A program made the position numbers and the translations under genes. From contig JBBDSP010000031.1 of assembly GCA_040904925.1 (NCBI GenBank), positions 3,111 through 67,110 on the forward strand: a stretch of 64,000 nucleotides of DNA. The letters are read 5' to 3'. Source of the stretch: Gracilimonas sp040904925. GTDB taxonomy: Bacteria; Bacteroidota; Rhodothermia; Balneolales; Balneolaceae. Shown here piece by piece: positions 1 through 8,584 of the stretch (position 1 is the stretch's first letter; every line of letters begins with the position of its first letter). Under the pieces are notes generated by a model. The model was not told where the DNA came from, did no database searches, and saw only the letters and a program-made list of their open reading frames with translations.

Positions 1-2028
1 GTGATGATGGGCATGACCATCTCTTTTGTGGGTGCCGTACTTTTTATGCCCCTCGCCAATTTGAGTATTAACATGATCTCTATGTTCGGATTCCTTGTGG
101 TGCTGGGTATCGTGGTAGATGATGCTATTGTAGTGGGTGAGAATATCTATGAATTCCAACTGAAAGGAATGGGGAAATTAGAGGCCGCTATTGCCGGGGC
201 CAAAGACATGAGCAAGCCGGTGACCTTCAGTATTCTTACTAATATCATCGCCTTTGTCCCGCTGTTGCTTCTTCCCGGTACCACCGGCAAATATTGGTGG
301 CCGCTACCGGCTGTGGTTACCATAGTTTTGGCGTTATCCCTTTTTGAGGCATTGTTCATTCTTCCAGCCCACCTGGCTCACATCAAGGAAAAAAAGTCAT
401 CAAAATTCGTAGCTAAATTCGAAAAATTTCAGCGCGCTTTTGCTGATAGATTCAATCATTTTGTGAATACAAAATATCGAAGGTTTCTCGAGCTCACTAT
501 TCGTAACAGGTATATAACTGTGAGTACCGCTGTAGCATTGCTGCTAATTGTAGGTGGATTCGGATACAGCGATCACATGGGCATTGTATTGATGCCCGAA
601 CAGCCTGCCGATGAAGTGGAAGCCGGAGCTTCTTTACCGGTTGGAACCACGAATGATCAGGCCGCTTTAGTTGCCGAGGAGATCACCGCGGCTTCTTATA
701 CAATGTTCGAGGACAATGATCTTTTTGAACAGGCAGAAGGAATCAAAACCAACGTGCGTGGACAGGATTTCATTGATGTGGAAATAGTGATGAAGCCCCC
801 GGCCGAGCGAACAATGAGCACCAGAGAACTGATGGAATTATGGAGAGACAGTATCGGTGATATCGAGGGAATTGACCAGATCACCTTTGAAGTGGAAGCG
901 GGTCCGGGCGGCTACTTGCCGGATATAAGTGTAGACCTCAGTCATTCGGATATCAATGTGTTAGAAGAGGCAAGTCAGGATTTCCTTCAGCGTATGGAAG
1001 GTTATGAAAATACCGCCGATGTAAGCGACAACTACAATCGCGGTAAACAACAGTTTGATTTTAAACTTCTGTCTGAAGCCAGAAAACTTGGGCTGACATC
1101 GGATGAAGTCGGCCAGCAAGTTCGCGATGGATTTTTTGGGGCATTGGCTATGCGTCAGCTTAGAGGCACCAATGAAATAGAAGTGCGGGTTAAACTTCCC
1201 GAAGAGGAAAGAAAAGACCTGTATAACCTGGAAGAATATTTGATCCGAACCGAAAGCGGAGTTGAAGTTCCTCTTTATGATATTGCTGAACTTGAGTCCG
1301 GTGAGGCCTTTACCAGTATTAATCGTCGTGATGGCCGCCGGGTGGTTGGTGTAAGTATGGATGTAGAACCCGCCGGAGCCATCAATCAGGTTTTAGCTTC
1401 CATGCAGGAAGAAGAACTTCCGAGATTACAGGAGGCTTTCCCCGGAATTACCTGGACCTTTGTTGGAAGTGATGCCGAAATGCGAGAATCAACACAGGCG
1501 CTGTGGAGCAGCTTCTTTATTGCACTACTGGTGATCTATGCGCTACTTGCGGTGGCTTTTAACAGTTACGCTCAGCCATTGATCGTGATGGGTGCCATTC
1601 CATTTGGAATTGTTGGGGCCGTGATCGGGCATATTTTGCTTGGATTTGATCTTTCCCTGGTTAGCCTGATGGGTGTTATAGCCCTTTCCGGAGTAGTTCT
1701 TAATGATTCCCTGATCATGATCGATTTTGCCAATAAAAAGAGAGCCAAAGGAGAATCAGTCTTTGATGCCATTCATGAAGCCGGGCTTCGCCGTTTCCGC
1801 CCTATCATGCTGACAACCCTTACTACATTCGGCGGACTTACTCCGATCATTTTAGAAACTTCCATTCAGGCCACACAACTTATCCCAATGGCCATTTCAT
1901 TAGGTTTCGGGATTGTATTTGCGACTTCAATCATCCTGGTACTCGTTCCTTGTTTATATATGATCCTTGAGGATGTGGTTATTCTGGCTAAGAAGAATTT
2001 TAGGCCTGAAGACGCTTCTTTAGCATAG
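1..2028 (+). CDS. RND-family efflux transporter permease, 3' part
   Basis: This is the C-terminal two thirds (675 residues) of an AcrB/MexB-type inner-membrane drug or metabolite exporter driven by the proton gradient. The reading frame is open at the left window edge, so the true start lies outside. The first visible helix region carries VLGIVVDDAIVVGENIYE, the conserved TM4 segment with the paired aspartates of the proton relay. A periplasmic porter domain follows, then a second helix bundle with LMGVIALSGVVLNDSLIMID. Family members are about 1030 residues, so roughly 350 are missing. It converges on the Na/Pi gene across a 174-bp gap. The substrate cannot be told from the sequence. It would be expected to work with a membrane-fusion protein and an outer-membrane channel, neither visible here. 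Confidence 0.93.
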   Translation: MMMGMTISFVGAVLFMPLANLSINMISMFGFLVVLGIVVDDAIVVGENIYEFQLKGMGKLEAAIAGAKDMSKPVTFSILTNIIAFVPLLLLPGTTGKYWWPLPAVVTIVLALSLFEALFILPAHLAHIKEKKSSKFVAKFEKFQRAFADRFNHFVNTKYRRFLELTIRNRYITVSTAVALLLIVGGFGYSDHMGIVLMPEQPADEVEAGASLPVGTTNDQAALVAEEITAASYTMFEDNDLFEQAEGIKTNVRGQDFIDVEIVMKPPAERTMSTRELMELWRDSIGDIEGIDQITFEVEAGPGGYLPDISVDLSHSDINVLEEASQDFLQRMEGYENTADVSDNYNRGKQQFDFKLLSEARKLGLTSDEVGQQVRDGFFGALAMRQLRGTNEIEVRVKLPEEERKDLYNLEEYLIRTESGVEVPLYDIAELESGEAFTSINRRDGRRVVGVSMDVEPAGAINQVLASMQEEELPRLQEAFPGITWTFVGSDAEMRESTQALWSSFFIALLVIYALLAVAFNSYAQPLIVMGAIPFGIVGAVIGHILLGFDLSLVSLMGVIALSGVVLNDSLIMIDFANKKRAKGESVFDAIHEAGLRRFRPIMLTTLTTFGGLTPIILETSIQATQLIPMAISLGFGIVFATSIILVLVPCLYMILEDVVILAKKNFRPEDASLA

Positions 2029-2051
2029 ATTCTAGATAAGATGTCTGCAGT

Positions 2052-2142
2052 TGTCATCCTGAGAGTACCCTCGAAGGATCTGCAAGAATGCGATGCAAAT
2101 ACAACCCTGTGAAGATGCTTCAGAAGTATCTTCAGCATGACA
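2052..2142. repeat. Imperfect intergenic inverted repeat, TGTCATCCTGAG type
   Basis: The left arm begins TGTCATCCTGAG at 2052 and the right arm ends TTCAGCATGACA at 2142. The two halves are imperfect reverse complements. It sits between two convergent genes. The word resembles a TGTCATTCTGAG-type intergenic repeat I associate with Bacteroidota genomes. It could act as a bidirectional transcript end, which is inferred. Confidence 0.6.
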
Positions 2143-2202
2143 CCAAAGGGCGGATTTTATCTCAAAACTCGCGTATCTTAGGCAATCAATTGAAATTCTA
2201 TA

Positions 2203-3948
2203 TTATCCCCGTTCTTCAACCACCTTCTCGTAAGCAGCTTTTACCTTCACACCGGCGATGGCTTCATTTACGTTAAAGAGATGATCGCCGATCTTCTCGA
2301 GTCGGTTCAGGTAATCAAGAAATACAAAACCGACTTTATTTGAATAGGCCTTATTCTCAAGCTGCCTGTAGTGATATTCCAGCAATTCATCGCGGTAGCT
2401 GTTGATGTGCTGCTCAAGCTCCATCGCTTTCTCAAGACTGATCTCACTGCTATCCAGAGCTAAATTATCCCGGACATTTTGAATGGCTTCATGGATAAGA
2501 TCCAGCATGTTTTTGATGCGGATCATGGAAGGCTCAGCTAACTCTGTGTCTTCAGACTGCATGCGCTCAAAGGTTTTGGACATCTGGTAGTAGATATCAC
2601 CTACACGTTCAAGGTCGTTGATCATGCTGTGGATACCACGAATGCGGCGGGTAGCCTCTTCTGTTAAATTGTAACTGGAGATCTTGGTAAGATATTCTGC
2701 TATTTCCAGTTCAATAGTATCGGTGATCTCTTCCCGTTTTTTAAGTTTCTCAAGGAATTTATCCCGCTTGTTCTGTTTGTTGAAGAGGAGCCCTTGCATA
2801 CTGAAATGCATTTTTTCGATCAGCTTGGCGAATAACTCTACCTCCTTATGCGCCTGGGAAATTGATAATTCCGGAGAAGACATCATCCCGGAAGAAATAT
2901 ATTGTAAGCGATACGTGCTGTCTGCATCTCCTTTGTCTTTTTGAAACCTTTCCACCAATTTAACGATCCGTGGCACCAGCCCGAAAAGTAGCATCACATT
3001 TAAAATATTGAATGTGGTATGAAAGAGGGAAAGAGCCAGTGTTGCATTGGCGCGTCCAATTTCATCCGAGGCCTGAAAAACGGATCCTGCTTCCGGAGAG
3101 AAATAGCTCATGATATTGTCAATACCCACTAAAAAGGGCTGCATTAATATGAGCATCCATATCACCCCAAAAACATTGAACACGAAGTGAAACCGGGCAG
3201 CCCTCTTTGCATACACATTCCCAATTATAGCTGCAATATTAGCCGTTACGGTGGTACCGATATTTTCACCGAGTATCATGGCCGCTGCAATTGGAAAATC
3301 GATCCATCCCTGAAATAACATAACCAAGGTGATGGCTGTAGCCGCAGAAGATGATTGGGTTATCAAAGTAAGCCCTGTACCCACAGCCACAAATATCAGA
3401 ATGGAGAGGAACCCAAATTCAGTGAATTGATCCAAAAACATAAACATCTCAGGATTTTCCTGAATGTTGGGCACGGCATTTTTAATAAAATCGAGTCCGA
3501 TAAAAAGAATACCGAATCCGATCATGGATTCAGCGAGATTTCGCAGCTTCTCTTTCCCAAAAAAGATGAACGGAAAAAAGACTCCGATAAGCATTACTGC
3601 AATTGGGGTGATCTCCATCTTGAAACCAAAAATAGAAACCATCCAGGCCGTTACGGTCGTACCAATATTGGCGCCCATGATAACACCCGTAGATTCTATA
3701 AAAGTTATCAGCCCGGCATTTACAAAACTGACAACCATCACTGTTGTAGTAGTAGATGACTGCGTAATGGTAGTGGCTGTGAATCCCGTAAAAATGCCAC
3801 GAAGCCGGGTTGTAGTCATTCCCTTAAGGATGGCCCGGAGTTTGCTCCCTGCAACTTTTTGAAGGCCATCGCTGAAAACCTTCATTCCATAGATAAAAAT
3901 TCCAAGAGAACCGATCAATTGCAGAAAATCGAAAAAGGTATAAGTCAT
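2203..3948 (-). CDS. Na/Pi-cotransporter family protein with PhoU-like C-terminus
   Basis: A 581-residue membrane protein of the Na+/phosphate cotransporter II (NptA/YjbB-like) family. Two inverted repeat units each carry the signature QSS: ITQSSTTTT near residues 62-69 and ITQSSSAAT near 196-204. Each is accompanied by a GANIGTT or GENIGTT motif. About eight hydrophobic segments fill residues 1-340. The C-terminal 220 residues are helical and charged, resembling a PhoU domain. The likely role is sodium-coupled phosphate transport or phosphate export across the inner membrane. No pst or pho genes lie nearby. The start at MTYTFFDFLQ is the natural start just before the first helix. The divergent neighbour begins 205 bp away. 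Confidence 0.9.
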   Translation of the reverse strand: MTYTFFDFLQLIGSLGIFIYGMKVFSDGLQKVAGSKLRAILKGMTTTRLRGIFTGFTATTITQSSTTTTVMVVSFVNAGLITFIESTGVIMGANIGTTVTAWMVSIFGFKMEITPIAVMLIGVFFPFIFFGKEKLRNLAESMIGFGILFIGLDFIKNAVPNIQENPEMFMFLDQFTEFGFLSILIFVAVGTGLTLITQSSSAATAITLVMLFQGWIDFPIAAAMILGENIGTTVTANIAAIIGNVYAKRAARFHFVFNVFGVIWMLILMQPFLVGIDNIMSYFSPEAGSVFQASDEIGRANATLALSLFHTTFNILNVMLLFGLVPRIVKLVERFQKDKGDADSTYRLQYISSGMMSSPELSISQAHKEVELFAKLIEKMHFSMQGLLFNKQNKRDKFLEKLKKREEITDTIELEIAEYLTKISSYNLTEEATRRIRGIHSMINDLERVGDIYYQMSKTFERMQSEDTELAEPSMIRIKNMLDLIHEAIQNVRDNLALDSSEISLEKAMELEQHINSYRDELLEYHYRQLENKAYSNKVGFVFLDYLNRLEKIGDHLFNVNEAIAGVKVKAAYEKVVEERG

Positions 3949-4153
3949 TAATGAAGGTTAGTTTTGCAAAGAATGGCCTTAAGATAATGGATATTGTACC
4001 CTTCTAAAACTGATCTTGAAATATTAGAAAACAGCGTTTCGGTTTAAATATTCGGTTTTTTAAAAATCCCTTCAAAATAAAAGCGGAAGGTGTTATTTCT
4101 AAAATATTTTATGCTTATTTCAGCTTACAAAAATATCAATACAAGGGTCATAC

Positions 4154-4528
4154 ATGGAAACTAAGCAACTTTTAGAGTCCTTTTTTGAGGAGCAGTTTAA
4201 AAACACTTCTCAGTTTTTTCTTTACAAGGATAAAAAACTGCTTAAAGAAGAAAAGTATGTTGAATTTGCTCAAGAACAGCTTAAAAAGGCGCGTCAAATA
4301 TTCTGGTCGGTAGCAGGCTCTTTACTCCTTGCCTGTTGGTATGGCATTACCAGCCTTATCGGGTATGGGGGAGACCCTAATTGGTTTGACTTATCTGCCG
4401 GACTTATTCTCTGGTTTTCAACTATGGGCATGGTCTGGTATACCTCCAAAGAATATTACTCCATTAAAAGTTCTATGAATCTGTTCATTAAAATGATGGA
4501 GAAAGAACAAGTCCAGAAAAGAAATTAA
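4154..4528 (+). CDS. Small membrane protein of unknown function
   Basis: A 124-residue protein that I do not recognise. Residues 1-45 are charged and probably helical (many K and E). Two hydrophobic stretches follow: FWSVAGSLLLACWYGITSLI and a second starting at LSAGLILWFSTMGMVW. The C-terminus is short and basic-acidic. This suggests a two-helix inner-membrane protein with a cytoplasmic N-terminal helix. The gene stands alone, divergent from the Na/Pi gene and convergent with ruvA. A strong hairpin at 4562-4594 just downstream probably ends its transcript. Confidence 0.75.
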   Translation: METKQLLESFFEEQFKNTSQFFLYKDKKLLKEEKYVEFAQEQLKKARQIFWSVAGSLLLACWYGITSLIGYGGDPNWFDLSAGLILWFSTMGMVWYTSKEYYSIKSSMNLFIKMMEKEQVQKRN

Positions 4529-4561
4529 CGCTGTTTTGATTTCGGTTAAGAGGCCTTAAAT

Positions 4562-4594
4562 AACCCTGTCTGGTTTCAAAAACCTGACAGGGTT
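4562..4594. terminator. Hairpin between convergent genes, repeat-like
   Basis: AACCCTGTC (4562-4570) pairs perfectly with GACAGGGTT (4586-4594). An inner GGTTT/AAACC stem leaves a three-base loop. The hairpin lies between the ends of the small membrane-protein gene and ruvA, so it could terminate both. There is no clear T-tract on either side. The CCTGACAGG word resembles a dispersed repeat seen in related genomes, as I recall. Confidence 0.55.
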
Positions 4595-4631
4595 GTGCTA
4601 TAAATTAGTAAAATCACCTTACCGGAAATCC

Positions 4632-5228
4632 TTACTTATTCAAGCTCGCCAAAGCTTTTTTGATTACCACCGAAGTGTCTTCACTTTTGGTTTCTTTGAG
4701 CGCTTTCATCACCGCCTGCTCCGATTCTTTTTTCTTAAAGCCTAGTGACTCAAGGGCAGAAATAGCCTCTCCTGTTACGCTCGATTCAGCCGAACTTGTT
4801 GGGGTTACCCCGGCCGACACCGCATATTCAGCCAGTTTATCCTTCAGTTCCACTATGATGCGCTGCGCCGTTTTCTTACCAATTCCCGGTACTTTGGATA
4901 GTGTGCCTTCTTCTCCGTTTGTAATAGCTCCTATGAGTTGATCAGCAGGTAAACCTGATAAAATGGTAAGTCCTAATTTCGGGCCCACTCCTTTTACGGT
5001 AATAAGTTTTTCGAATAATGCTTTTTCATCCGAGGAAAAGAATCCGAATAACCGCTGATCGCTGTCGGTGATGTGATGATAGGTTAGCAGTTTTACTTCC
5101 GATCCGGCACTTTCGAGCTGTTCCTGGGTAATGGAGGAAATTTCTACCCGGTAGCCCACACCGGAGACATCAAGGATCACAAGTCCTTCTTTTTTTTCTT
5201 CGATGTAACCTTTTAAAAATGCGATCAT
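4632..5228 (-). CDS. ruvA: Holliday junction branch migration protein RuvA
   Basis: RuvA (198 residues) binds Holliday junctions as a tetramer and directs the RuvB motor. The N-terminal OB-fold begins MIAFLKGYIEEKKEG. Two helix-hairpin-helix elements are visible: LITVKGVGPKLGLTILSG near residues 70-90 and LSKVPGIGKKTAQRIIVELK near 108-130. The C-terminal domain (SAISALESLGFKKKE...) contacts RuvB. The length is normal for the family. It lies 128 bp downstream of ruvC on the same strand, after a palindromic repeat pair. ruvB is not in the window. Confidence 0.97.
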   Translation of the reverse strand: MIAFLKGYIEEKKEGLVILDVSGVGYRVEISSITQEQLESAGSEVKLLTYHHITDSDQRLFGFFSSDEKALFEKLITVKGVGPKLGLTILSGLPADQLIGAITNGEEGTLSKVPGIGKKTAQRIIVELKDKLAEYAVSAGVTPTSSAESSVTGEAISALESLGFKKKESEQAVMKALKETKSEDTSVVIKKALASLNK

Positions 5229-5275
5229 ATCTAATTTATTTGTGTATCTGTAATGAGGTCAAATAAAACATCGCA

Positions 5276-5349
5276 CAAGCGAGACGCTTGCGCTAGTATT
5301 CTTTCATAAATCTAAAAACAACACCTCGTTTAAGCGTCCCGCTTGTACG
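5276..5349. repeat. Pair of AAGCG/CGCTT palindromic repeats
   Basis: CAAGCGAGACGCTTG at 5276-5290 is a six-base stem with a three-base AGA loop. A related inverted word, AAGCGTCCCGCTT, follows near 5332-5344. The two flank about 40 AT-rich bases between ruvC and ruvA. The same core recurs at 62249-62285. This looks like a REP-type element. Confidence 0.6.
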
Positions 5350-5356
5350 AACCGAA

Positions 5357-5932
5357 TTATATCCCCTTCACCCGGTCGGGGTTGTCTGCCACAAAACTGG
5401 CCCAGTCGCCTTTTTTGTTATTTTGGTGTGTTTTCTTTTTGGCGGAACCGGGGATGCCTTTGCCTTTCATCAAATGACACCACGCTACAGCCAGGGCATC
5501 TGTTGCATCATTGGATAATTTCTCATCGGGCAGCTTTACCATTTTATTCAACATGAAGGCAACTTGCTCTTTGCTGGCGTTTCCATTTCCGGTAATGGAT
5601 TTCTTCACCACTTTCGGGAAATACTCCACGGCCGGCAAACCGTTATTGGTGATGGCCAGCATCGCCGCCGCCTGAGCCCGTCCCAATTTCAGCATGGCCA
5701 CCGGATCAACCCCATACACCGGAGTTTCAACTGCACAAGCTGTGGGTTTGTTAGAGCGTATGATCCCAGAGATCTTATCAAAAATAACCTGCAATCGCTC
5801 GGCATGATCATCAATATCAGCCATGCGGATCACATCACACCTTAAGGCGATCAGCTGTCCGTTTTCTTCCGTCAACAGGGCATAGCCGGTGTTTCGGGAG
5901 CCGGGATCGATACCGAGGATTATATCAGGCAT
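5357..5932 (-). CDS. ruvC: Crossover junction endodeoxyribonuclease RuvC
   Basis: RuvC is the dimeric, Mg-dependent nuclease that resolves Holliday junctions. The RNase H-like fold begins MPDIILGIDPGSRNTGYALL, with the first catalytic aspartate at residue 9. A second acidic residue sits in CAVETPVYG, and the third acidic pair lies in LSNDATDALAVAWCH. The protein has 191 residues. The last 25 form a basic, probably disordered tail (KKKTHQNNKKGDW). The gene starts only 3 bp after fabI ends, so the two are very likely co-transcribed, with ruvA further downstream. Confidence 0.97.
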   Translation of the reverse strand: MPDIILGIDPGSRNTGYALLTEENGQLIALRCDVIRMADIDDHAERLQVIFDKISGIIRSNKPTACAVETPVYGVDPVAMLKLGRAQAAAMLAITNNGLPAVEYFPKVVKKSITGNGNASKEQVAFMLNKMVKLPDEKLSNDATDALAVAWCHLMKGKGIPGSAKKKTHQNNKKGDWASFVADNPDRVKGI

Positions 5933-5935
5933 ATA

Positions 5936-6772
5936 TTATTCGTCGTTTTTATCACCGTACACTTTTGCAAGGTCGTTGATCATTTCTTCGGAAATGCCAG
6001 AGTTCACAAAACCGCCATCGTGGAACAGGTTTTGCATCGTCACTTTTCGGGTCAGATCCGAGAATAAAGTTACGCAGTAGTCCGCGCATTCATCCGCAGT
6101 CGGATTCCCCATTGGCGCAATCATATCGGCAAAAGTAAACATTCCGTCAAATCCTTTGATACCCGTTCCCGCTGATGTTTTAGTCGGAGCCTGAGAAACC
6201 GTGTTCACACGAATACCTCGTTTGGCCAACCGACTTCCGTAGTTTCTGGCGATGCTTTCGAGCAGTGCTTTGGCATCGTTCATATCAGAATACTTAGAAA
6301 AGATACGTTGCGCCCCGATGTAAGAAAGAGCTACAACACTTCCGCCGTCATTCAGCACTTCCATTTTTTCGGCATGATGAAGCACTCGGTGCAATGAAAT
6401 AGCTGATATGTCAAGTGTCTGTTGCAGCCAGTTGTAGTTGAGATCTGTGTATTCCTTTTTCTTGCGAACGTTAGGTGACATCCCGATCGCATGAAGGATG
6501 AAATCAACTCCACCTAAGTGCTCCTTGGTTTGATTCATCAGATCTTCGATCTCATCATCTTTAGTAACATCACATGCAATGATGGGTGCGCCTGTTTCTT
6601 CACCCAGTGCATCCAATGCTCCAAGCCGCAGTGCCACCGGTGCATTAGAAAGCACGAAGTCAGCTCCTTCGCGTTTACAAGCCAGTGCAATTCGCCAGGC
6701 GATGCTTCGCTCATCCAAAGCACCAAATATGATTCCTTTTTTTCCTTTTAATAATCCGTAACCGTCACTCAT
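5936..6772 (-). CDS. fabI: Enoyl-ACP reductase (NADH)
   Basis: FabI performs the last reduction of each fatty-acid elongation cycle, enoyl-ACP to acyl-ACP with NADH. The 278-residue protein begins with a nucleotide-binding segment (KGIIFGALDERSIAWRIA). It has the diagnostic Y-x6-K catalytic pair at Tyr161 and Lys168 (KYSDMNDAKAL). This spacing separates FabI from ordinary short-chain reductases, which use Y-x3-K. It is the first gene of a fabI-ruvC-ruvA run with 3-bp spacing to ruvC, which is an unusual partnership. The promoter must lie in 6773-6850, upstream of the repeat-bounded cassette. Confidence 0.95.
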   Translation of the reverse strand: MSDGYGLLKGKKGIIFGALDERSIAWRIALACKREGADFVLSNAPVALRLGALDALGEETGAPIIACDVTKDDEIEDLMNQTKEHLGGVDFILHAIGMSPNVRKKKEYTDLNYNWLQQTLDISAISLHRVLHHAEKMEVLNDGGSVVALSYIGAQRIFSKYSDMNDAKALLESIARNYGSRLAKRGIRVNTVSQAPTKTSAGTGIKGFDGMFTFADMIAPMGNPTADECADYCVTLFSDLTRKVTMQNLFHDGGFVNSGISEEMINDLAKVYGDKNDE

Positions 6773-6850
6773 GTTTTTTCAATTTCTTATTGTTGAATGG
6801 TATGCGTGGAAATTCACGATAATCTCGGTAAAATGATAGTGAAGTGATGA

Positions 6851-6878
6851 AGTGATAGTTGAAAGTTGATAGGGTGAT
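6851..6878. repeat. Left 28-bp terminal inverted repeat of the four-helix-bundle cassette
   Basis: These 28 bases are the exact reverse complement of 7349-7376. The core word TTGATAGGGTGAT recurs, nearly unchanged, at 17741-17754 and inverted at 17801-17814. It lies in the 208-bp gap between fabI and the broken four-helix-bundle gene. Confidence 0.9.
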
Positions 6879-6980
6879 ATTTTTTGTAAGGAATTGGTTT
6901 GAAATTGATCTTACTTATAAAAATTAACATACAATAGTGCTATGAAATATTATAAGTGGGTAGAAATTATACCTGTATAA

Positions 6981-7349
6981 ATGAAAGAAGACGTGGTTTG
7001 GCGGCTGGAGGCATATCGACTTGGTCTCTTTTTATCGGATGCTTGTTGGGAAGACTCTCAAAAAAATTATTCAATTAAAGCGATTCTCTTTAGCAGATCA
7101 ATTATATCGCTCCGTGGGTTCAATAAGTGCAAATATTATCGAAGGTTATTCCAGAATATCGAAAAAAGAAAAGCAAGATTCTATGAAATTTCTCTTGGAT
7201 CAGCTCGCGAAGCTAGAGATTGGTATTTCAAAAGCCGACACGCAATTAGTTACGATCTTGCTTATACAAGAATTAAAATGCTGACTTCAATTATAAAATT
7301 ATTGCAAAGCATGATATCCGATCAGAGACGGAAAAGTAAATCCGGCTAA
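6981..7349 (+). pseudogene. Four-helix-bundle (23S rRNA intervening-sequence type) protein gene with two frameshifts
   Basis: The product matches the S23/IVS four-helix-bundle family (TIGR02436), related to the Avd protein of diversity-generating retroelements. The family-like protein is only obtained by changing frame twice. Residues 1-29 (MKEDVVWRLEAYRLGLFLSD...) are in the frame of 6981. The middle (SLADQLYRSVGSISANIIEG) is read one base further on, from about 7066. The rest (KARFYEISLGSAREARDWYF) returns to the first frame near 7167. The changes fall at a 7-A run (7060-7066) and a 6-A run (7162-7167), and they cancel. The whole frame of 6981 remains open, so a 122-residue protein with a scrambled centre could still be made. 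The stop overlaps the right inverted repeat. It could be a pseudogene or reflect two homopolymer assembly errors. Confidence 0.85.
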
Positions 7350-7376
7350 TCACCCTATCAACTTTCAACTATCACT
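7349..7376. repeat. Right 28-bp terminal inverted repeat of the four-helix-bundle cassette
   Basis: A perfect 28-base inverted copy of 6851-6878. It begins at the last base of the cassette gene's TAA stop (7347-7349) and ends 5 bp before the stop codon of dinB on the other strand. The two arms are 470 bp apart. No direct target-site duplication is obvious. Confidence 0.9.
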
Positions 7377-7381
7377 CCTCA

Positions 7382-8467
7382 CTAAAAAGCCAATTCCAAC
7401 TGCTCCCAAACTGTCTTCTCATTTAAATTGAGATTAGATAATGTAATTCCCAGCAAACGAACAGGGCGATTTCCGGCTTCGGTTTCTTCTAAAAGCTTAC
7501 GGACTACATCCATTATATCCCGATAACGATTGGTGTGCTTAGGCAGAGAATAACTACGGGTGATGGTATCAAAATCATCGTAGCGGACTTTAAGAGTGAT
7601 CGTCTTTCCGGCAGCGTTGATCTTTTTCATTCCCTCAGCTATAGTTTGTGCCAGCTCATCCAGGAAATTATTGATCCACTCCAGGCTGTCGATGTCCTCC
7701 GAAAATGTTCGTTCCTTACCATAGGATTTCCGAACACGATGCGGCTTCACCTCCCGGTGGTCAATTCCTCGAACGATACGATAATAGAACCTGCCTGATT
7801 TCCCGAAAGCTTTAACAAGGTCAATTTCACTCCATTCCTTTAGATCCGCGCCGGTTTTGATTCCAACCGCATGCATCTTTTTCTGCGTTGCCTTGCCCAC
7901 TCCAAAGAATTTTTTGATATCCAGTTCTTCCAGAAACGCCTCTGCTTTTTCCGGTGTAATGAGCGCTAGTCCATTAGGTTTGTTGAGATCGGAAGCGACT
8001 TTGGCGAGGAATTTATTATGGGCGATTCCCGCTGAGGCCGTCAGTTTTGTTTCCTCATAAATGCGCTGCTTAATTTCTTTTGCGATAAGCGTGGCAGAGG
8101 GAAGATTTTTGTGATTTTCGGTAACGTCCAGAAAAGCTTCATCCATAGAAAGAGGTTCAACGAGGTCGGTGTATTCAAAGAAGATCTCCCTTATTTGTTG
8201 GGATGCTTTTTTATAAGCATCAAACCTTGCTTTTACAAAAATGCCGTGTGGACAAAGACGCACCGCCTGAGATGCAGGCATGGCTGAGTGAACCCCAAAT
8301 TTCCGTGCTTCATAACTGCAAGTCGCCACCACTCCGCGACCGCTTGGGTTGCCACCCACTATCACCGGTTTCCCGTGCAGATCGGGATTATCCCGCTGCT
8401 CAACCGATGCGTAAAAGGCATCCATATCAACATGAATAATTTTCCGGATGAGGAATTTAGAGCTCAT
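7382..8467 (-). CDS. dinB: DNA polymerase IV (Y-family, translesion)
   Basis: A Y-family translesion polymerase of 361 residues from the preferred start. The palm begins IIHVDMDAFYASVEQRDNPDL with the first metal-binding aspartate. The second acidic motif is PLSMDEAFLDV near residue 107. Helix-hairpin-helix and little-finger regions follow (KKFFGVGKATQKKM; VRKSYGKERTFSEDI). A longer reading from 8500 adds 11 hydrophobic residues that the family lacks, so the start at MSSKFLIRKIIHVDMD is chosen. The C-terminus ends WEQLELAF, resembling a beta-clamp-binding peptide. The gene diverges from the metalloprotease lipoprotein gene across 117 bp. No LexA box was identified. Confidence 0.95.
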   Translation of the reverse strand: MSSKFLIRKIIHVDMDAFYASVEQRDNPDLHGKPVIVGGNPSGRGVVATCSYEARKFGVHSAMPASQAVRLCPHGIFVKARFDAYKKASQQIREIFFEYTDLVEPLSMDEAFLDVTENHKNLPSATLIAKEIKQRIYEETKLTASAGIAHNKFLAKVASDLNKPNGLALITPEKAEAFLEELDIKKFFGVGKATQKKMHAVGIKTGADLKEWSEIDLVKAFGKSGRFYYRIVRGIDHREVKPHRVRKSYGKERTFSEDIDSLEWINNFLDELAQTIAEGMKKINAAGKTITLKVRYDDFDTITRSYSLPKHTNRYRDIMDVVRKLLEETEAGNRPVRLLGITLSNLNLNEKTVWEQLELAF

Positions 8468-8584
8468 AACATAAATTACACATATCCCAATCTGATTCAA
8501 AAAGAGAATTGTATATTTATATGGAACAATAAGTCCCTGCAGTGCATTTAATTAATAGATTAAAGTTAACTATACATCTTACTT

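Noticed and set aside
7162..7168. AAAAAAG as a programmed -1 frameshift site
   Set aside because: The heptamer is in the wrong phase relative to the incoming frame, and a second unrelated shift would also be needed.
7021..7284. A separate 87-residue gene overlapping the four-helix-bundle gene
   Set aside because: Its middle part is the missing centre of the same family, so it is a frameshifted fragment rather than a second gene.
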